Below are positions 7,636 through 16,562 of a stretch of DNA of 64,000 nucleotides, one piece after another. Origin of the DNA: Hymenobacter cavernae (GTDB lineage Bacteria; Bacteroidota; Bacteroidia; Cytophagales; Hymenobacteraceae). Positions within the stretch are counted from its first letter, which is position 1, and the number at the start of each line of letters is the position of its first letter. Under the pieces are notes generated by a model that did no database searches, was not told the origin of the DNA, and saw nothing but the letters and a program-made list of their open reading frames with translations. Both the position numbers and the translations under genes were made by a program. The stretch covers positions 186,001 to 250,000 of the forward strand of contig NZ_BMHT01000008.1 of the NCBI RefSeq assembly GCF_014641455.1, written 5' to 3'.

Positions 7636-10461
7636 TTACTTATTCCTCAACGGAATAACCGCGCCTTCCAACCCACTACCCTGCGCTTTCAGCCGGATCG
7701 TTCCTACCTGTCCCTTTTTCCCGCGCACGATAACGAGGCACTTACCATTGAACGCTTCTCGCTCCGGCGAAGCAAACGACTCCAGATTGGCCGCATCCCC
7801 ATTGTCGGTAGCGACAATCTCGCCCGGACCTTCGATGGAGAATTGAATCTTGTTGTTAGCATTCGGCACGAGCAGACCGTTTTTGTCGGTGAGCTGCGCC
7901 GTCACGAATACGAGGTCGTCATCCGTGGCCGTTACCGTTGTCCGGTCCGCCGTTAGCTTGAGGCTAGCGGCCTCGCCGGACGTTCTGACTACGTCCTCGG
8001 CCCAACGCTTGCCGTTTTTGTAGGCCACCACCTTCAGCTCGCCCGGCGCATACACCACGTCATCCCAGCGCAAGCGGTACTCGTACGCGGCCTTTTTCTT
8101 GCGTCCCAGCGACTTACCGTTCAGGAATAGCTCGGCCTCGTCGCCGGAGGTAAAGACGTGTACGGGCACCACTTGGCCCAGGCGCTGGGGCCAGTTCCAG
8201 TGCGGCAACAGGTGGGCCATGGGCAGCTCCGGGCGCCAGTAGGCTTGGTAGAGGTAAAACCGATCTTTCTTGAACCCGGCCAAGTCGATAATGCCGGAGT
8301 AGGAGCTGCGCGAGGAATAGTAGGGCGTTGGCTCACCTAGGTAGTCCCAACCCGTCCAGGCGAAGCCGCCGGCCACGTAGGGGTGCTTTTCCAGCGTGGC
8401 AAATACCTTGTCGGCCGACGAGCCAAAGGCCACCGAATACAGCTCGTAGGAGCTCACCTGATGCGTTTTCGGGTCGCCGCCCTGCCCGTCGAGAACAGGG
8501 GCGCTGTTACCGTCGAAGACCGGAAACTGGTACTCTCCGCGGCTGCTTAGCGCCGAGGCGTTTTCGCTGCTCAGAATCATCTTGCCGGGAAACTTCTTGT
8601 GAAACTCCGGAAACAAGGGCGGCGTGGAAATGCCCTTTAAGCCCTTGTATGCGCCATCGTAGCGGATTCCTTCGCCCTGGTAGTTCAGGCTGATAACATC
8701 GGGCACGCCGGGCAGGGGCATGTCGGGCTTGGCGTAGTTCATGGCCACGGTGGTCGGGCGCGTGGGGTCTTCCTCCTTCACGATGGTGTGCAGCCGCCGG
8801 GCCACGTCGGCGCCTTTTTCGCCCGTGTACTGCTCGCCCACCTCATTGCCGAAGCTCCAGAGAATGACGGAAGGATGGTTTCGGTCGCGGCGCACCATGG
8901 CCCGTAGGTCCTGCTCGTGCCAGTCGGGGAAGATGAGGTGAAAATCGAGCGGCGTCTTTTTCGTTTCCCACGAGTCAAACACCTCATCGATAACTAGGAA
9001 ACCGAGGCGGTCGGTGAGTTCGAGCAGCTCCGGCGCCGGCGGGTTGTGCGACATGCGAATGGCGTTGCAGCCCATTTCGCGCAGCAGTTGCAGCTGGCGT
9101 TCGGCGGCCCGCACATTGAAAGCCGCCCCGAGGGCACCTAGGTCGTGGTGCTGGTTAACACCCTTAATAACAAGGTGTTCTCCATTCACCAAAAGTCCCT
9201 TGTCAGGATCAAACTGCACCTGGCGAATGCCAAACGGTGTCTCGTACGTATCCAGCGTTGTGCCCTGAGCCGAAATGGTCGTAACGGCCACATAGCGGTT
9301 CGGCGTCTGAGTGGGCGCAGGTCCCCAGCGCTTGGGGTTAGCAATAACCACGGAGCCGGAAACTGTTTCGGTCGACTCGGCGCGGACGGCTGCTTTCGCC
9401 GGAGCCAGCGTGGCTACGGGCCGGCCGGATTTCTCTCCTTTGGCATTCAGCAGATAGATTTCCGTTGCCACATCCACGTTAGTGTCGCCTTTAGAATAGT
9501 TAGCAACCGCCACCTTGAGGTCGATGGTGGCAGAGGACTGGCTTACATTGCGGGTGGTCACGACCGTTCCCCACTGCCCGACGTGCACCGGGTTTACCTT
9601 GGTCAGCCACACGTTGCGGTAGATGCCGCCCCCAGGGTACCACCGCGACGAGCTAGGTGGATTGTCCAGGCGAATAGCTAACTGATTATCAGCGCCCGGA
9701 ACGAGATACGGCGTCAGGTCGAGGCGCCAGGAAGAGTAGCCATACGGCCAGCCGCCCACCAGCTTACCGTTCAGCCACACCATAGCGTACGACATAGCGC
9801 CGTCCACATCAAGGTAAATGGTGCGGCCCGCGTCGGAGGCCGGAATCTGGAGCTTCTTGCGGTACCAGGCGACGCCTTGCACCGGCAGCCGCCCCATACC
9901 TCCGCCAATGGGCACGCCTTCGCCCACGTAGAAAGGCCCTTTAATGGCCCAATCGTGCGGCAGGTTCACGCTTTCCCACGCCTGGTCGTTGAACCTAGGT
10001 TGCACGAATGGAAAGTTGCCGCCCGGATTTCCTGCTGGTCGTGTGTAGCGTTTGGCCGGATCTTTCACAAAATCATTGCCCGTCGGCAGAATCCAGGGTT
10101 TTAGCACGCCTGTGGTGGCCGCAATGGCTACAGCCTCCGTGGGTCGGGAGTCGGCGGCTTTGCTATCCTGCTCGTTCTGCACTTCCGGCCGCACGTCGTA
10201 GATCAGGCTGTCGGCTTTTTCCGTCGGGCCATACTTATAAAACTTCCAGCCTCCGTTGATCAGAATACGCTCCCTAGCTGCCTGCGTGGCGTAAGGAGAC
10301 TTTTGTAGACTTCTCGCAACCTCACCTGGCGGGACATCAATATGGGCTATCTTCCTAACAGAAAGGAACTTTACCGAATTGGCTTCCCTGTTATCATCCG
10401 CGGAAAAGACCACCAAGAAACTAGCTACGACGACAGGTAAAAGCGTGGATATTCTGAGCAT
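7636..10461 (-). CDS. Secreted GH2 family beta-galactosidase
   Basis: A 941-residue glycoside hydrolase family 2 protein with an N-terminal signal segment, a sugar-binding jelly-roll (including LPHDWAIKGPF near residue 170), an immunoglobulin-like domain, and a TIM barrel. The general acid/base glutamate lies in WSFGNEVGEQ near residue 540 and the nucleophile is probably the glutamate of ILSSENAS near 632. The C-terminal ~300 residues form the DUF4982-like and GH2 C-terminal beta domains, as in Bacteroidota beta-galactosidases of about this length. It would release terminal beta-galactose from oligosaccharides in the periplasm or at the surface. There is no neighbouring SusC/SusD pair, so it is not part of a typical polysaccharide utilisation locus. 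Beta-glucuronidase or beta-mannosidase activity cannot be excluded. Confidence 0.88.
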   Translation of the reverse strand: MLRISTLLPVVVASFLVVFSADDNREANSVKFLSVRKIAHIDVPPGEVARSLQKSPYATQAARERILINGGWKFYKYGPTEKADSLIYDVRPEVQNEQDSKAADSRPTEAVAIAATTGVLKPWILPTGNDFVKDPAKRYTRPAGNPGGNFPFVQPRFNDQAWESVNLPHDWAIKGPFYVGEGVPIGGGMGRLPVQGVAWYRKKLQIPASDAGRTIYLDVDGAMSYAMVWLNGKLVGGWPYGYSSWRLDLTPYLVPGADNQLAIRLDNPPSSSRWYPGGGIYRNVWLTKVNPVHVGQWGTVVTTRNVSQSSATIDLKVAVANYSKGDTNVDVATEIYLLNAKGEKSGRPVATLAPAKAAVRAESTETVSGSVVIANPKRWGPAPTQTPNRYVAVTTISAQGTTLDTYETPFGIRQVQFDPDKGLLVNGEHLVIKGVNQHHDLGALGAAFNVRAAERQLQLLREMGCNAIRMSHNPPAPELLELTDRLGFLVIDEVFDSWETKKTPLDFHLIFPDWHEQDLRAMVRRDRNHPSVILWSFGNEVGEQYTGEKGADVARRLHTIVKEEDPTRPTTVAMNYAKPDMPLPGVPDVISLNYQGEGIRYDGAYKGLKGISTPPLFPEFHKKFPGKMILSSENASALSSRGEYQFPVFDGNSAPVLDGQGGDPKTHQVSSYELYSVAFGSSADKVFATLEKHPYVAGGFAWTGWDYLGEPTPYYSSRSSYSGIIDLAGFKKDRFYLYQAYWRPELPMAHLLPHWNWPQRLGQVVPVHVFTSGDEAELFLNGKSLGRKKKAAYEYRLRWDDVVYAPGELKVVAYKNGKRWAEDVVRTSGEAASLKLTADRTTVTATDDDLVFVTAQLTDKNGLLVPNANNKIQFSIEGPGEIVATDNGDAANLESFASPEREAFNGKCLVIVRGKKGQVGTIRLKAQGSGLEGAVIPLRNK

Positions 10462-10832
10462 GAAAGTCTGGCTGCGGTGAAGTGGTTGTTCTGGGAGCCA
10501 AGATAAAGCTAGTTTCTCTAGCTTAGCCTGCTGGGCCGGATTTATAATCCGCTGGTCAGGAGTTGCGGATTTGTAATCCGCCCGCGTGCGCCGCTAGGAG
10601 CAGCCGTGTGGTTGATTTACTATCTTCTTACCGACGATATTTTAACAGGAGCTAGGTTTTGGTTGTAGAAACTGCCTTACGCAAATGGCAAACGGCGCGT
10701 ACGGGCGGATTGCAAATCCGCAACTCCTCACGACCGGATTATAAATCCGGCCCAGCAGGATAAAATCAACCATATGCCTGCTCCTAATGACGCACACGAG
10801 ATAATTATAACTCCGGCGGAGCGGAATGTATT
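10462..10832. repeat. Intergenic region with a large inverted repeat (arms ~55 bp)
   Basis: This 371-bp gene-free stretch carries a long inverted repeat: left arm about 10531-10583 and right arm about 10702-10757. Each arm itself contains two small palindromes, GCGGATTTGTAATCCGC-like and CCGGATTTATAATCCG-like, so the arms match each other and also fold internally. The ~118-bp centre shows no gene. It separates the beta-galactosidase gene from an AT-rich membrane-protein gene. I see no transposase. Confidence 0.75.
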
Positions 10833-11477
10833 TTAAGTATTAGCTACAAAGTACCAATGATCTGTAATATTTGTTATTTCTATCGGATCATAGAAAATAC
10901 TGTTACTATACTGCCTGAGCTTAAACTTAGTCATGGTATTTTCATTTGGCACATAAACAAAACCTGATGAGTTATCTGTCAGCCCTCTAAAAGTATAAAA
11001 CAGAATACACACTTCTCCATCTACCTTTTCTACAACCACGTTTGGTGAACCCACAGACAAATTTTCATATTTATCAGGTATATCAACACGAGACGTTTTA
11101 GTTAAATCGTAATTTATTTGCTTGTTCATAATCATCCTTACAACTTCTTCTCTTGCATCTTGCTTAAGTCTAAAGTCTACTTGTAGTGTCAAGGCTGTAA
11201 AAGGAAATAACAACATAAAAGAAGTAGCAATAAGACTAAAAACAAAAGGACCGAAAGGCTTCTCTACTTTCCCTGTTTTTCGGCTCCAATAAACTGCAGA
11301 TAAGATGAGTAGTATAAACAATCCCCAATAACCTACCAATGACATAATACCATACAATAGGATAGAGAATGAATTAATTAACTGACATTCAAATAATTTA
11401 ATTAATATAAAAGTAACTGTCCACCATAAGGTCAAATTAAACGTAGTTGACTGTGTGTATTTTAATTCGTTTATCAT
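10833..11477 (-). CDS. Membrane protein of unknown function, AT-rich
   Basis: The 214-residue product has three hydrophobic segments in its first ~110 residues (around LWWTVTFILIKLF, LVGYWGLFILLILSAVYW and FSLIATSFMLLFPFTAL) followed by a soluble C-terminal domain of about 100 residues. I recognise no family. The ATG at 11477 is preferred; an in-frame ATG at 11528 would add 17 residues and leave only a few bases to the eutB stop. Codon use and composition are much more AT-rich than the neighbours, similar to the lipoprotein gene at 6820-7578, suggesting transfer. Confidence 0.65.
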   Translation of the reverse strand: MINELKYTQSTTFNLTLWWTVTFILIKLFECQLINSFSILLYGIMSLVGYWGLFILLILSAVYWSRKTGKVEKPFGPFVFSLIATSFMLLFPFTALTLQVDFRLKQDAREEVVRMIMNKQINYDLTKTSRVDIPDKYENLSVGSPNVVVEKVDGEVCILFYTFRGLTDNSSGFVYVPNENTMTKFKLRQYSNSIFYDPIEITNITDHWYFVANT

Positions 11478-11533
11478 AATATTACTTGTTTTATGTTTTA
11501 TATCATTCGCCAGTAGTGCAATATACAATTCAC

Positions 11534-12907
11534 TTACCGCCCCACCTCCAACAACCTATGCCCAGCCGACGCCGGCAGCAGCTTCCCTCTCTCATCAAAA
11601 ATCCCCTGCTGCAACAGCCACGCTTCAAACTCTGGGGCGGGGCGCAGGCCTAGCACCTGGCGCACGTAGAGCGCGTCGTGGAAGGAGGTGGATTGGTAGT
11701 TGAGCATAATATCGTCGGCGCCAGGGACGCCCATGATGTAGTTGCAGCCGGCCACGCCCAGGAGCGTGAGCAGATTGTCCATGTCGTCCTGGTCGGCTTC
11801 GGCGTGGTTGGTGTAGCAGATGTCCATGCCCATCGGGAGGCCCAGCAGCTTGCCGCAGAAGTGGTCTTCCAGGGCCGCCCGCGTGATTTGCTTGCCGTCG
11901 TAGAGGTATTCGGGACCGATGAAGCCGACAACGGAGTTGACCAGCAGCGGCCGAAACCGCCGGGCCACGGCGTAGGCGCGGGCCTCGCAGGTTTGCTGGT
12001 CGAGGCCGTGGTGGGCGTTGGCCGAGAGGGCGCTACCCTGCCCCGTTTCGAAGTACATGACGTGCTGCCCTAGGGTGCCGCGGTTCAGGCTCAGCGTGGC
12101 TTCCCAGGCTTCTTGGAGCAAACCTAGGTTCACGCCAAAGCTGGCATTCGTCGCCTCGGTGCCGCCGATGGATTGGAACGTGAGGTCCACCGGTGCCTTT
12201 TGCTCGATCAGCTGCAAGGCCGTCGTGACGTGGCACAGCACGCACGACTGGGTCGGAATGGCGTACTGCTCGCGCACGGCATCCAGCATGTGCAGCAGAT
12301 TACTAACTACCTGCGGGTTATCAGTAGCCGGGTTGATGCCGATAACCGCGTCGCCGCTGCCGTAGAGCAGGCCATCGACGAGGCTGGCCGCAATGCCGCG
12401 GGCGTCGTCGGTGGGGTGGTTGGGTTGCAGGCGCGTGGCGAGATGTCCGCGCAAACGTAGGGTGTTGCGAAACTGCGTGACGACTTCGCACTTGCGGGCC
12501 ACGGCAATCAGCTCTTGGTTGCGCATGAGCTTCGACACGGCCGCCACCATTTCGGGCGTGAGGCCGGAAGCTAGGTTTTGCAACGCCTGTGTGTCGGCGG
12601 CTTCCGAGAGAAGCCAGTCGCGCAGCTGGCCCACGGTGAAGTGACTGATACCTGCAAATGCCGCTGCATCGTGCGTGTCGAGGATGAGGCGCGTGACTTC
12701 GTCCTGCTCGTAGGGCACGAGGGCTTCGTGGAGGAAGTTATGCAGGGGCACGTCGGCGAGGGCGAGCTGGGCGGCCACGCGCTCTTCGTAGGTGGCGGCG
12801 GCTACACCGGCCAGCACGTCGCCGGAACGCAGCGGCGTGGCCCGCGCCAGCAGCGTTTTCAAATCGTCGAAGGCGTAGGTGTGCTGGCGAATGGTGTAGC
12901 GGTACAT
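11534..12907 (-). CDS. eutB: Ethanolamine ammonia-lyase large subunit EutB
   Basis: The 457-residue protein is the usual EutB length and carries its landmarks: RSGDVLAGVAA near residue 27, LVDGLLYGSGDAVIGINPAT near 193, then PVDLTFQSIGGTEATNASFG and YFETGQGSALSANAHHG, and PMGMDICYTNHAEADQDDMD near 376, which belong to the TIM barrel that binds ethanolamine and adenosylcobalamin. It makes the catalytic part of ethanolamine ammonia-lyase. Upstream on the same strand is the ethanolamine permease; its partner eutC is displaced to 5468-6238. No eutA reactivase or regulator is visible nearby. Confidence 0.95.
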   Translation of the reverse strand: MYRYTIRQHTYAFDDLKTLLARATPLRSGDVLAGVAAATYEERVAAQLALADVPLHNFLHEALVPYEQDEVTRLILDTHDAAAFAGISHFTVGQLRDWLLSEAADTQALQNLASGLTPEMVAAVSKLMRNQELIAVARKCEVVTQFRNTLRLRGHLATRLQPNHPTDDARGIAASLVDGLLYGSGDAVIGINPATDNPQVVSNLLHMLDAVREQYAIPTQSCVLCHVTTALQLIEQKAPVDLTFQSIGGTEATNASFGVNLGLLQEAWEATLSLNRGTLGQHVMYFETGQGSALSANAHHGLDQQTCEARAYAVARRFRPLLVNSVVGFIGPEYLYDGKQITRAALEDHFCGKLLGLPMGMDICYTNHAEADQDDMDNLLTLLGVAGCNYIMGVPGADDIMLNYQSTSFHDALYVRQVLGLRPAPEFEAWLLQQGIFDERGKLLPASAGHRLLEVGR

Positions 12908-12964
12908 TTTTTCAGTTACCAGTTATCATTTAACAGTTACCAATCGAGTGAATGTCATTACCAG

Positions 12965-13078
12965 ACAGTCATGTCGACCAACGGGAGACATCTCGCGTGC
13001 TATAGTAATTTCAATCGGCAGGTTGATCAGCACAACATCAGCACGCGAGATTCCTCCTAGCGTCGGAATGACGTTCCT
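12965..13078. repeat. Hairpin repeat of the GTCATTCCGA type (imperfect copy)
   Basis: The sequence AGTCATGTCGACC...CATCTCGCGTGCTATAGTAA... faces ...GCACGCGAGATTCCTCC...GTCGGAATGACGTTC, an imperfect inverted pair related to the hairpins at 6257, 18285 and 42351. It lies between the permease and eutB. Just before it, near 12910-12945, a short run of CAGTTACCAGTTATCATTTAACAG-like repeats resembles sequence near 63505-63625. Confidence 0.7.
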
Positions 13079-13113
13079 GTTGATCATTCTAATCAATCAA
13101 TGCGTTGCGTGCT

Positions 13114-14433
13114 CTACGAACTCACGGCTTCGAACGACTGCCGGTGCCGACCTAGCAGCACGTACACGCCCAGCATCAGCAGCAAGCCCGCGAAGAAGAT
13201 AACACCCAGCAGCAGATTATAATACACCATGGCACCTAGGCTCAGCAGTGATAACGCCAAGGCGATGATGGGGAAGAATGGGTAAAACGGCGCCGTGAAC
13301 GGCCGTACCAGCTCCGGCTCCTTGCGGCGCAACACAAACAGGCTCAGCAAACTCATGATGTACATCAGCACCGCGCCGAACACGGAAAGAACGATAACCT
13401 GGTTGGTTTTGCCGGTGAGTAGCGCCAGGCAGCCCACCGCCCCACCCGCCACCAAGGCCCTGTGCGGCGTTTGACGACCATTGAGCCGGGCTAGAGAGCC
13501 AGGCAGGTAACCGCTCCGGGCCAGCGCAAAAATCTGGCGTGAGTAGCCGATGATGGTGCCGTGAAACGACGCGACCAACCCAAACAGGCCGATGCTGGCA
13601 AAGAACTTCGTCCAGCGGCTGCCTTTGCCCAGCACAATGCCCAAGGCTTCGGGCAAGGGATAATCGATGTGGCTCAGGCGCCGCCAGTCGGCCACGCCGC
13701 CGGTGAGCACCATCACGCCGAGGGCCAGCACCACCAGCGTGAACAGGCCGTAGCCGTACCCTTTCGGGATGGTGCGGCGCGGGTGCTCCACTTCTTCCGC
13801 CACCATGGCTACGCCTTCAATAGCCAGGTAAAACCAGATGGCAAACGGCAGCGCGGCAAATACGCCCGCCGCGCTCAGCGGAACCGGGTTTGCCAGGAAG
13901 GTGCTTGTCTTAAAACTCGGCGCGACCAGGCCCATGTACAGCAGCAGCTCGCCCACGGCAAGCAGCGTCACGACCAGCGAGAAGTTCGCGGACTCCTTGA
14001 TGCCGAGTAAGTTAATCAGCGTAAAAATGCTGTAGCAACCTAGGGCCGTGTAGAGCACCGGCAAGCCAGGGTACAGAAAATGCACGTAGCTCCCGAGGGC
14101 AAACGCAATGGCCGGCGGCGCAAACAGGAACTCGATAAGCGTCGCGTAGCCGGCTACAAAGCCGCCAATCGGGCCGAAGGCCCGGTACGAGTAGGCAAAC
14201 GGCCCGCCCGCGTGCGGAATGGCCGTAGTCAGCTCCGTGAAGCTGAAGATGAACGCCACGTAGAGCACCGTAATCAGCAAGGTGGCTACCAGAAAGCCGA
14301 CTGGCCCGGCCACTTCCCAGCCGTAGTTCCAGCCGAAATACTCGCCCGAAATGACCAGGCCGACCGCTATGGCCCACAGGTGCAACGGCGTCAGGGCTTT
14401 CTTCAGGCCAACGGAATCAGCGGGCTTCGTCAT
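13114..14433 (-). CDS. eat: Ethanolamine permease (APC superfamily)
   Basis: A 439-residue, 12-helix amino acid/polyamine/organocation-type transporter. The N-terminal LTPLHLWAIAVGLVISGEYF and GWNYGWEVAGPVGFL, then TELTTAIPHAGGPFAYSYRA, match ethanolamine permeases closely. It would import ethanolamine across the inner membrane, feeding the ammonia-lyase whose large subunit gene is the next one downstream on the same strand (206 bp away). The 86-bp gap upstream to the divergent secreted-protein gene is too short for a cobalamin riboswitch, and I see no such element. A related amino acid substrate is possible, but the neighbouring eutB favours ethanolamine. Confidence 0.9.
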   Translation of the reverse strand: MTKPADSVGLKKALTPLHLWAIAVGLVISGEYFGWNYGWEVAGPVGFLVATLLITVLYVAFIFSFTELTTAIPHAGGPFAYSYRAFGPIGGFVAGYATLIEFLFAPPAIAFALGSYVHFLYPGLPVLYTALGCYSIFTLINLLGIKESANFSLVVTLLAVGELLLYMGLVAPSFKTSTFLANPVPLSAAGVFAALPFAIWFYLAIEGVAMVAEEVEHPRRTIPKGYGYGLFTLVVLALGVMVLTGGVADWRRLSHIDYPLPEALGIVLGKGSRWTKFFASIGLFGLVASFHGTIIGYSRQIFALARSGYLPGSLARLNGRQTPHRALVAGGAVGCLALLTGKTNQVIVLSVFGAVLMYIMSLLSLFVLRRKEPELVRPFTAPFYPFFPIIALALSLLSLGAMVYYNLLLGVIFFAGLLLMLGVYVLLGRHRQSFEAVSS

Positions 14434-14519
14434 AGGAGGCTAGGTCATTTGCTTCCATCAAGATAGCAGGTGAAGGCAAGCAGCCTAGAAAGCTGAAGCA
14501 AAACACCTAGCTTTTCCGC

Positions 14520-15002
14520 ATGAAAACAGCCCTCCGCGCCGCCTGCTCGCCCCTGCTTGGCCTTGCCCTGATGAGCTTCACGCAGCGCGACACCGCTCTG
14601 ACTCAAACGGCACCCACTACCGGCAATACCATCAAGCTACTGGCCCTGAATCAGCCGCCCTGCTCCATACCAACTGATGAATCAGTCATCACCGCCAAGC
14701 TAGCCTACCACATTGCCGAGCAGGAACAATCGGAATACGGCTTTGAGGTATCTATCAAGTTTCAGGGCACAGACCCGCGAATGACCTTTTCTATGAGCAG
14801 AGGTCCGGCCAATACGGGCAATATCAAGGTCACAAGCAAAAGCGACACCTTGACGCTAACGTACCCCATGGCCACTATTCTCAACAACCCTCGACTGCGG
14901 CGCCCCATTACCTGCTACTTCTACCTGCACCGCAATACAGAGCCAGGCCGCAGCGTCGTCATTGCCAAAACACCCCCGATTATTTTTGCGGAGTGCCAGT
15001 AG
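14520..15002 (+). CDS. Small secreted protein of unknown function
   Basis: The 160-residue product has an N-terminal signal-like segment (MKTALRAACSPLLGLALMSF) and a mature part rich in beta-strand character with three cysteines. I recognise no family. It is divergent from the ethanolamine permease, convergent with the P450 gene, and separated from the latter by a small GTAGCGCGGAAATCCGTTCC palindrome at about 15005-15031 that may stop transcription from both sides. Confidence 0.65.
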   Translation: MKTALRAACSPLLGLALMSFTQRDTALTQTAPTTGNTIKLLALNQPPCSIPTDESVITAKLAYHIAEQEQSEYGFEVSIKFQGTDPRMTFSMSRGPANTGNIKVTSKSDTLTLTYPMATILNNPRLRRPITCYFYLHRNTEPGRSVVIAKTPPIIFAECQ

Positions 15003-15039
15003 CCTGTAGCGCGGAAATCCGTTCCGCGCTACATTCCTC

Positions 15040-16344
15040 CTAGGCCATCTGCCGGTGAAACGGGCAGCCGAGCGCCCTAGGTGCCGCGCCCACGGCGCCA
15101 GTTGGGCGCACATTTTCAATGATGAAGCCGCTACGGGGCAGCGTGGGCATACGGTCGAGCGGGAAACCTAGGTTTTGCGGCGGCACGTCGTAGGTCATGC
15201 CTTTGGTCAGGTAAGTGACGGCCAGCTTCAGGGTTTCGATGGTCAGCCACTCGCCGGCGCAGCGGTGGCCGGTCAGGTAGTCGCCGCCGCCTTGCGGGAT
15301 GAAGTTGAACGCGCTGCCGTCCCAGGCCCGGAACCGCTCGGGGCGGAACTGCCCGGGCTGGTGCCACTGGCCCTTGTCGCGGTTGGTGCCGTACACGTCG
15401 AGCAGCACCAGTCTTCCTTTCGGAAACTTATAGCCCTTCCACTCGAAGTCCTCGCGCACGATATTGCCCAGGAACGGCGCAAACGGATAGAAGCGGCGCA
15501 CTTCGTGCACAAACCAACCTAGGTATTCCTCGTCGCCGGCTTGCAGCCGCGCCTTCGTTTCGGGGTACTCGTGCAGGGCCAGGGCCGCAAACGTGATGTA
15601 CCACCCGATAGCCGTGATGGGCCGGATGATGTTAATCAGCTCAATAGCGGCCATTTGCAGGCTCAGCAGCTTGCCATCCACATCGCGGTGCCAGGCCACG
15701 CGGTAAGCCACCGATGCTTCGGGCACTTGCAGCTCCTTGTTGCGAATCTGCCTGATGATGCCCTTGATCCAGCTTTCAGCCCGCGACCTGGCCCGCTTGC
15801 CGCGCCAGTGCCGCGGCCCCACGCCCCCAAAGGCATCGACCATGCGGCGGAAGTCGCGGGTGCGGGGGGCTACCTCTTCCTCGGCCAGCGGCACGCCGGT
15901 CCAGGCGCAGGCCGCCCGGCAGAGCAGCTCCTGCACCTCCGGAAACAGCACCACCTGCTCCTGCATAGTCCATTGTTTAATAGAATAGCGCCAGTCGGCC
16001 GCCATGAACTCCATAAGCTTGTGCAGGCTGTCGGGCGTCATCACCGACATAAATAGTTCTTTGCGGCGGCGGTGCTTGCCATCGTCCAGGGTTTGGATGC
16101 CGTGCAGGCCCATCAGCGTGGTTTGGATGCGCCGCGGAATGGCACCGGTGCGCATAAACTGCTCATTATCACAAAAGAGCGCGGCGCCATCCTGCCCGTG
16201 CAAACAGATGGTTTTCATACCCAGCAGCCGAATCTGAAAAATATCGGACTGGTAGCTGCGGCTGCGGTTCAGGATAAACGGGAAGCCTTCGCGCAACACG
16301 TCCAGCGTGCTGTCCAGGCTTTTGTCGCGGGGAATATGTTTCAT
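15040..16344 (-). CDS. CYP152-type cytochrome P450 (fatty acid peroxygenase)
   Basis: The 434-residue protein has the hallmarks of the CYP152 family, which uses hydrogen peroxide directly to hydroxylate (or decarboxylate) fatty acids and needs no redox partner. The I-helix reads ELINIIRPITAIG with Arg241-Pro242, the pair that replaces the usual acid-alcohol pair and binds the substrate carboxylate (Arg242-Pro243 in B. subtilis P450 BS-beta). The heme loop FIPQGGGDYLTGHRCAGEW places the thiolate ligand at Cys362, again nearly the BS-beta position. Length fits the family. There are no ferredoxin or reductase genes nearby, consistent with peroxygenase chemistry. Whether alpha- or beta-hydroxylation predominates cannot be told. 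Confidence 0.9.
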   Translation of the reverse strand: MKHIPRDKSLDSTLDVLREGFPFILNRSRSYQSDIFQIRLLGMKTICLHGQDGAALFCDNEQFMRTGAIPRRIQTTLMGLHGIQTLDDGKHRRRKELFMSVMTPDSLHKLMEFMAADWRYSIKQWTMQEQVVLFPEVQELLCRAACAWTGVPLAEEEVAPRTRDFRRMVDAFGGVGPRHWRGKRARSRAESWIKGIIRQIRNKELQVPEASVAYRVAWHRDVDGKLLSLQMAAIELINIIRPITAIGWYITFAALALHEYPETKARLQAGDEEYLGWFVHEVRRFYPFAPFLGNIVREDFEWKGYKFPKGRLVLLDVYGTNRDKGQWHQPGQFRPERFRAWDGSAFNFIPQGGGDYLTGHRCAGEWLTIETLKLAVTYLTKGMTYDVPPQNLGFPLDRMPTLPRSGFIIENVRPTGAVGAAPRALGCPFHRQMA

Positions 16345-16562
16345 GCGTAAAAAGTATTTTAGAGAAGAAGCCAGCTACCTAGGTATCCGGCGGGAGCATT
16401 CATGCGTACTGCTTACGCGCAGACTGCCACAGGGATATGTCGAGTCTGCCACGCAGTAGTGTCAGTCTCACGCTTATTTGCCTAGATTTCGCCTTTGAAA
16501 CGGGATTCCCTTTGTCGCGCTTGCCGACTACCTAGCTCCCGGCTAGCTTGCTCCCGTAATTC

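Noticed and set aside
14434..14519. Cobalamin riboswitch upstream of the ethanolamine genes
   Set aside because: The gap is only 86 bp and lacks any recognisable B12-box; far too short for the element.
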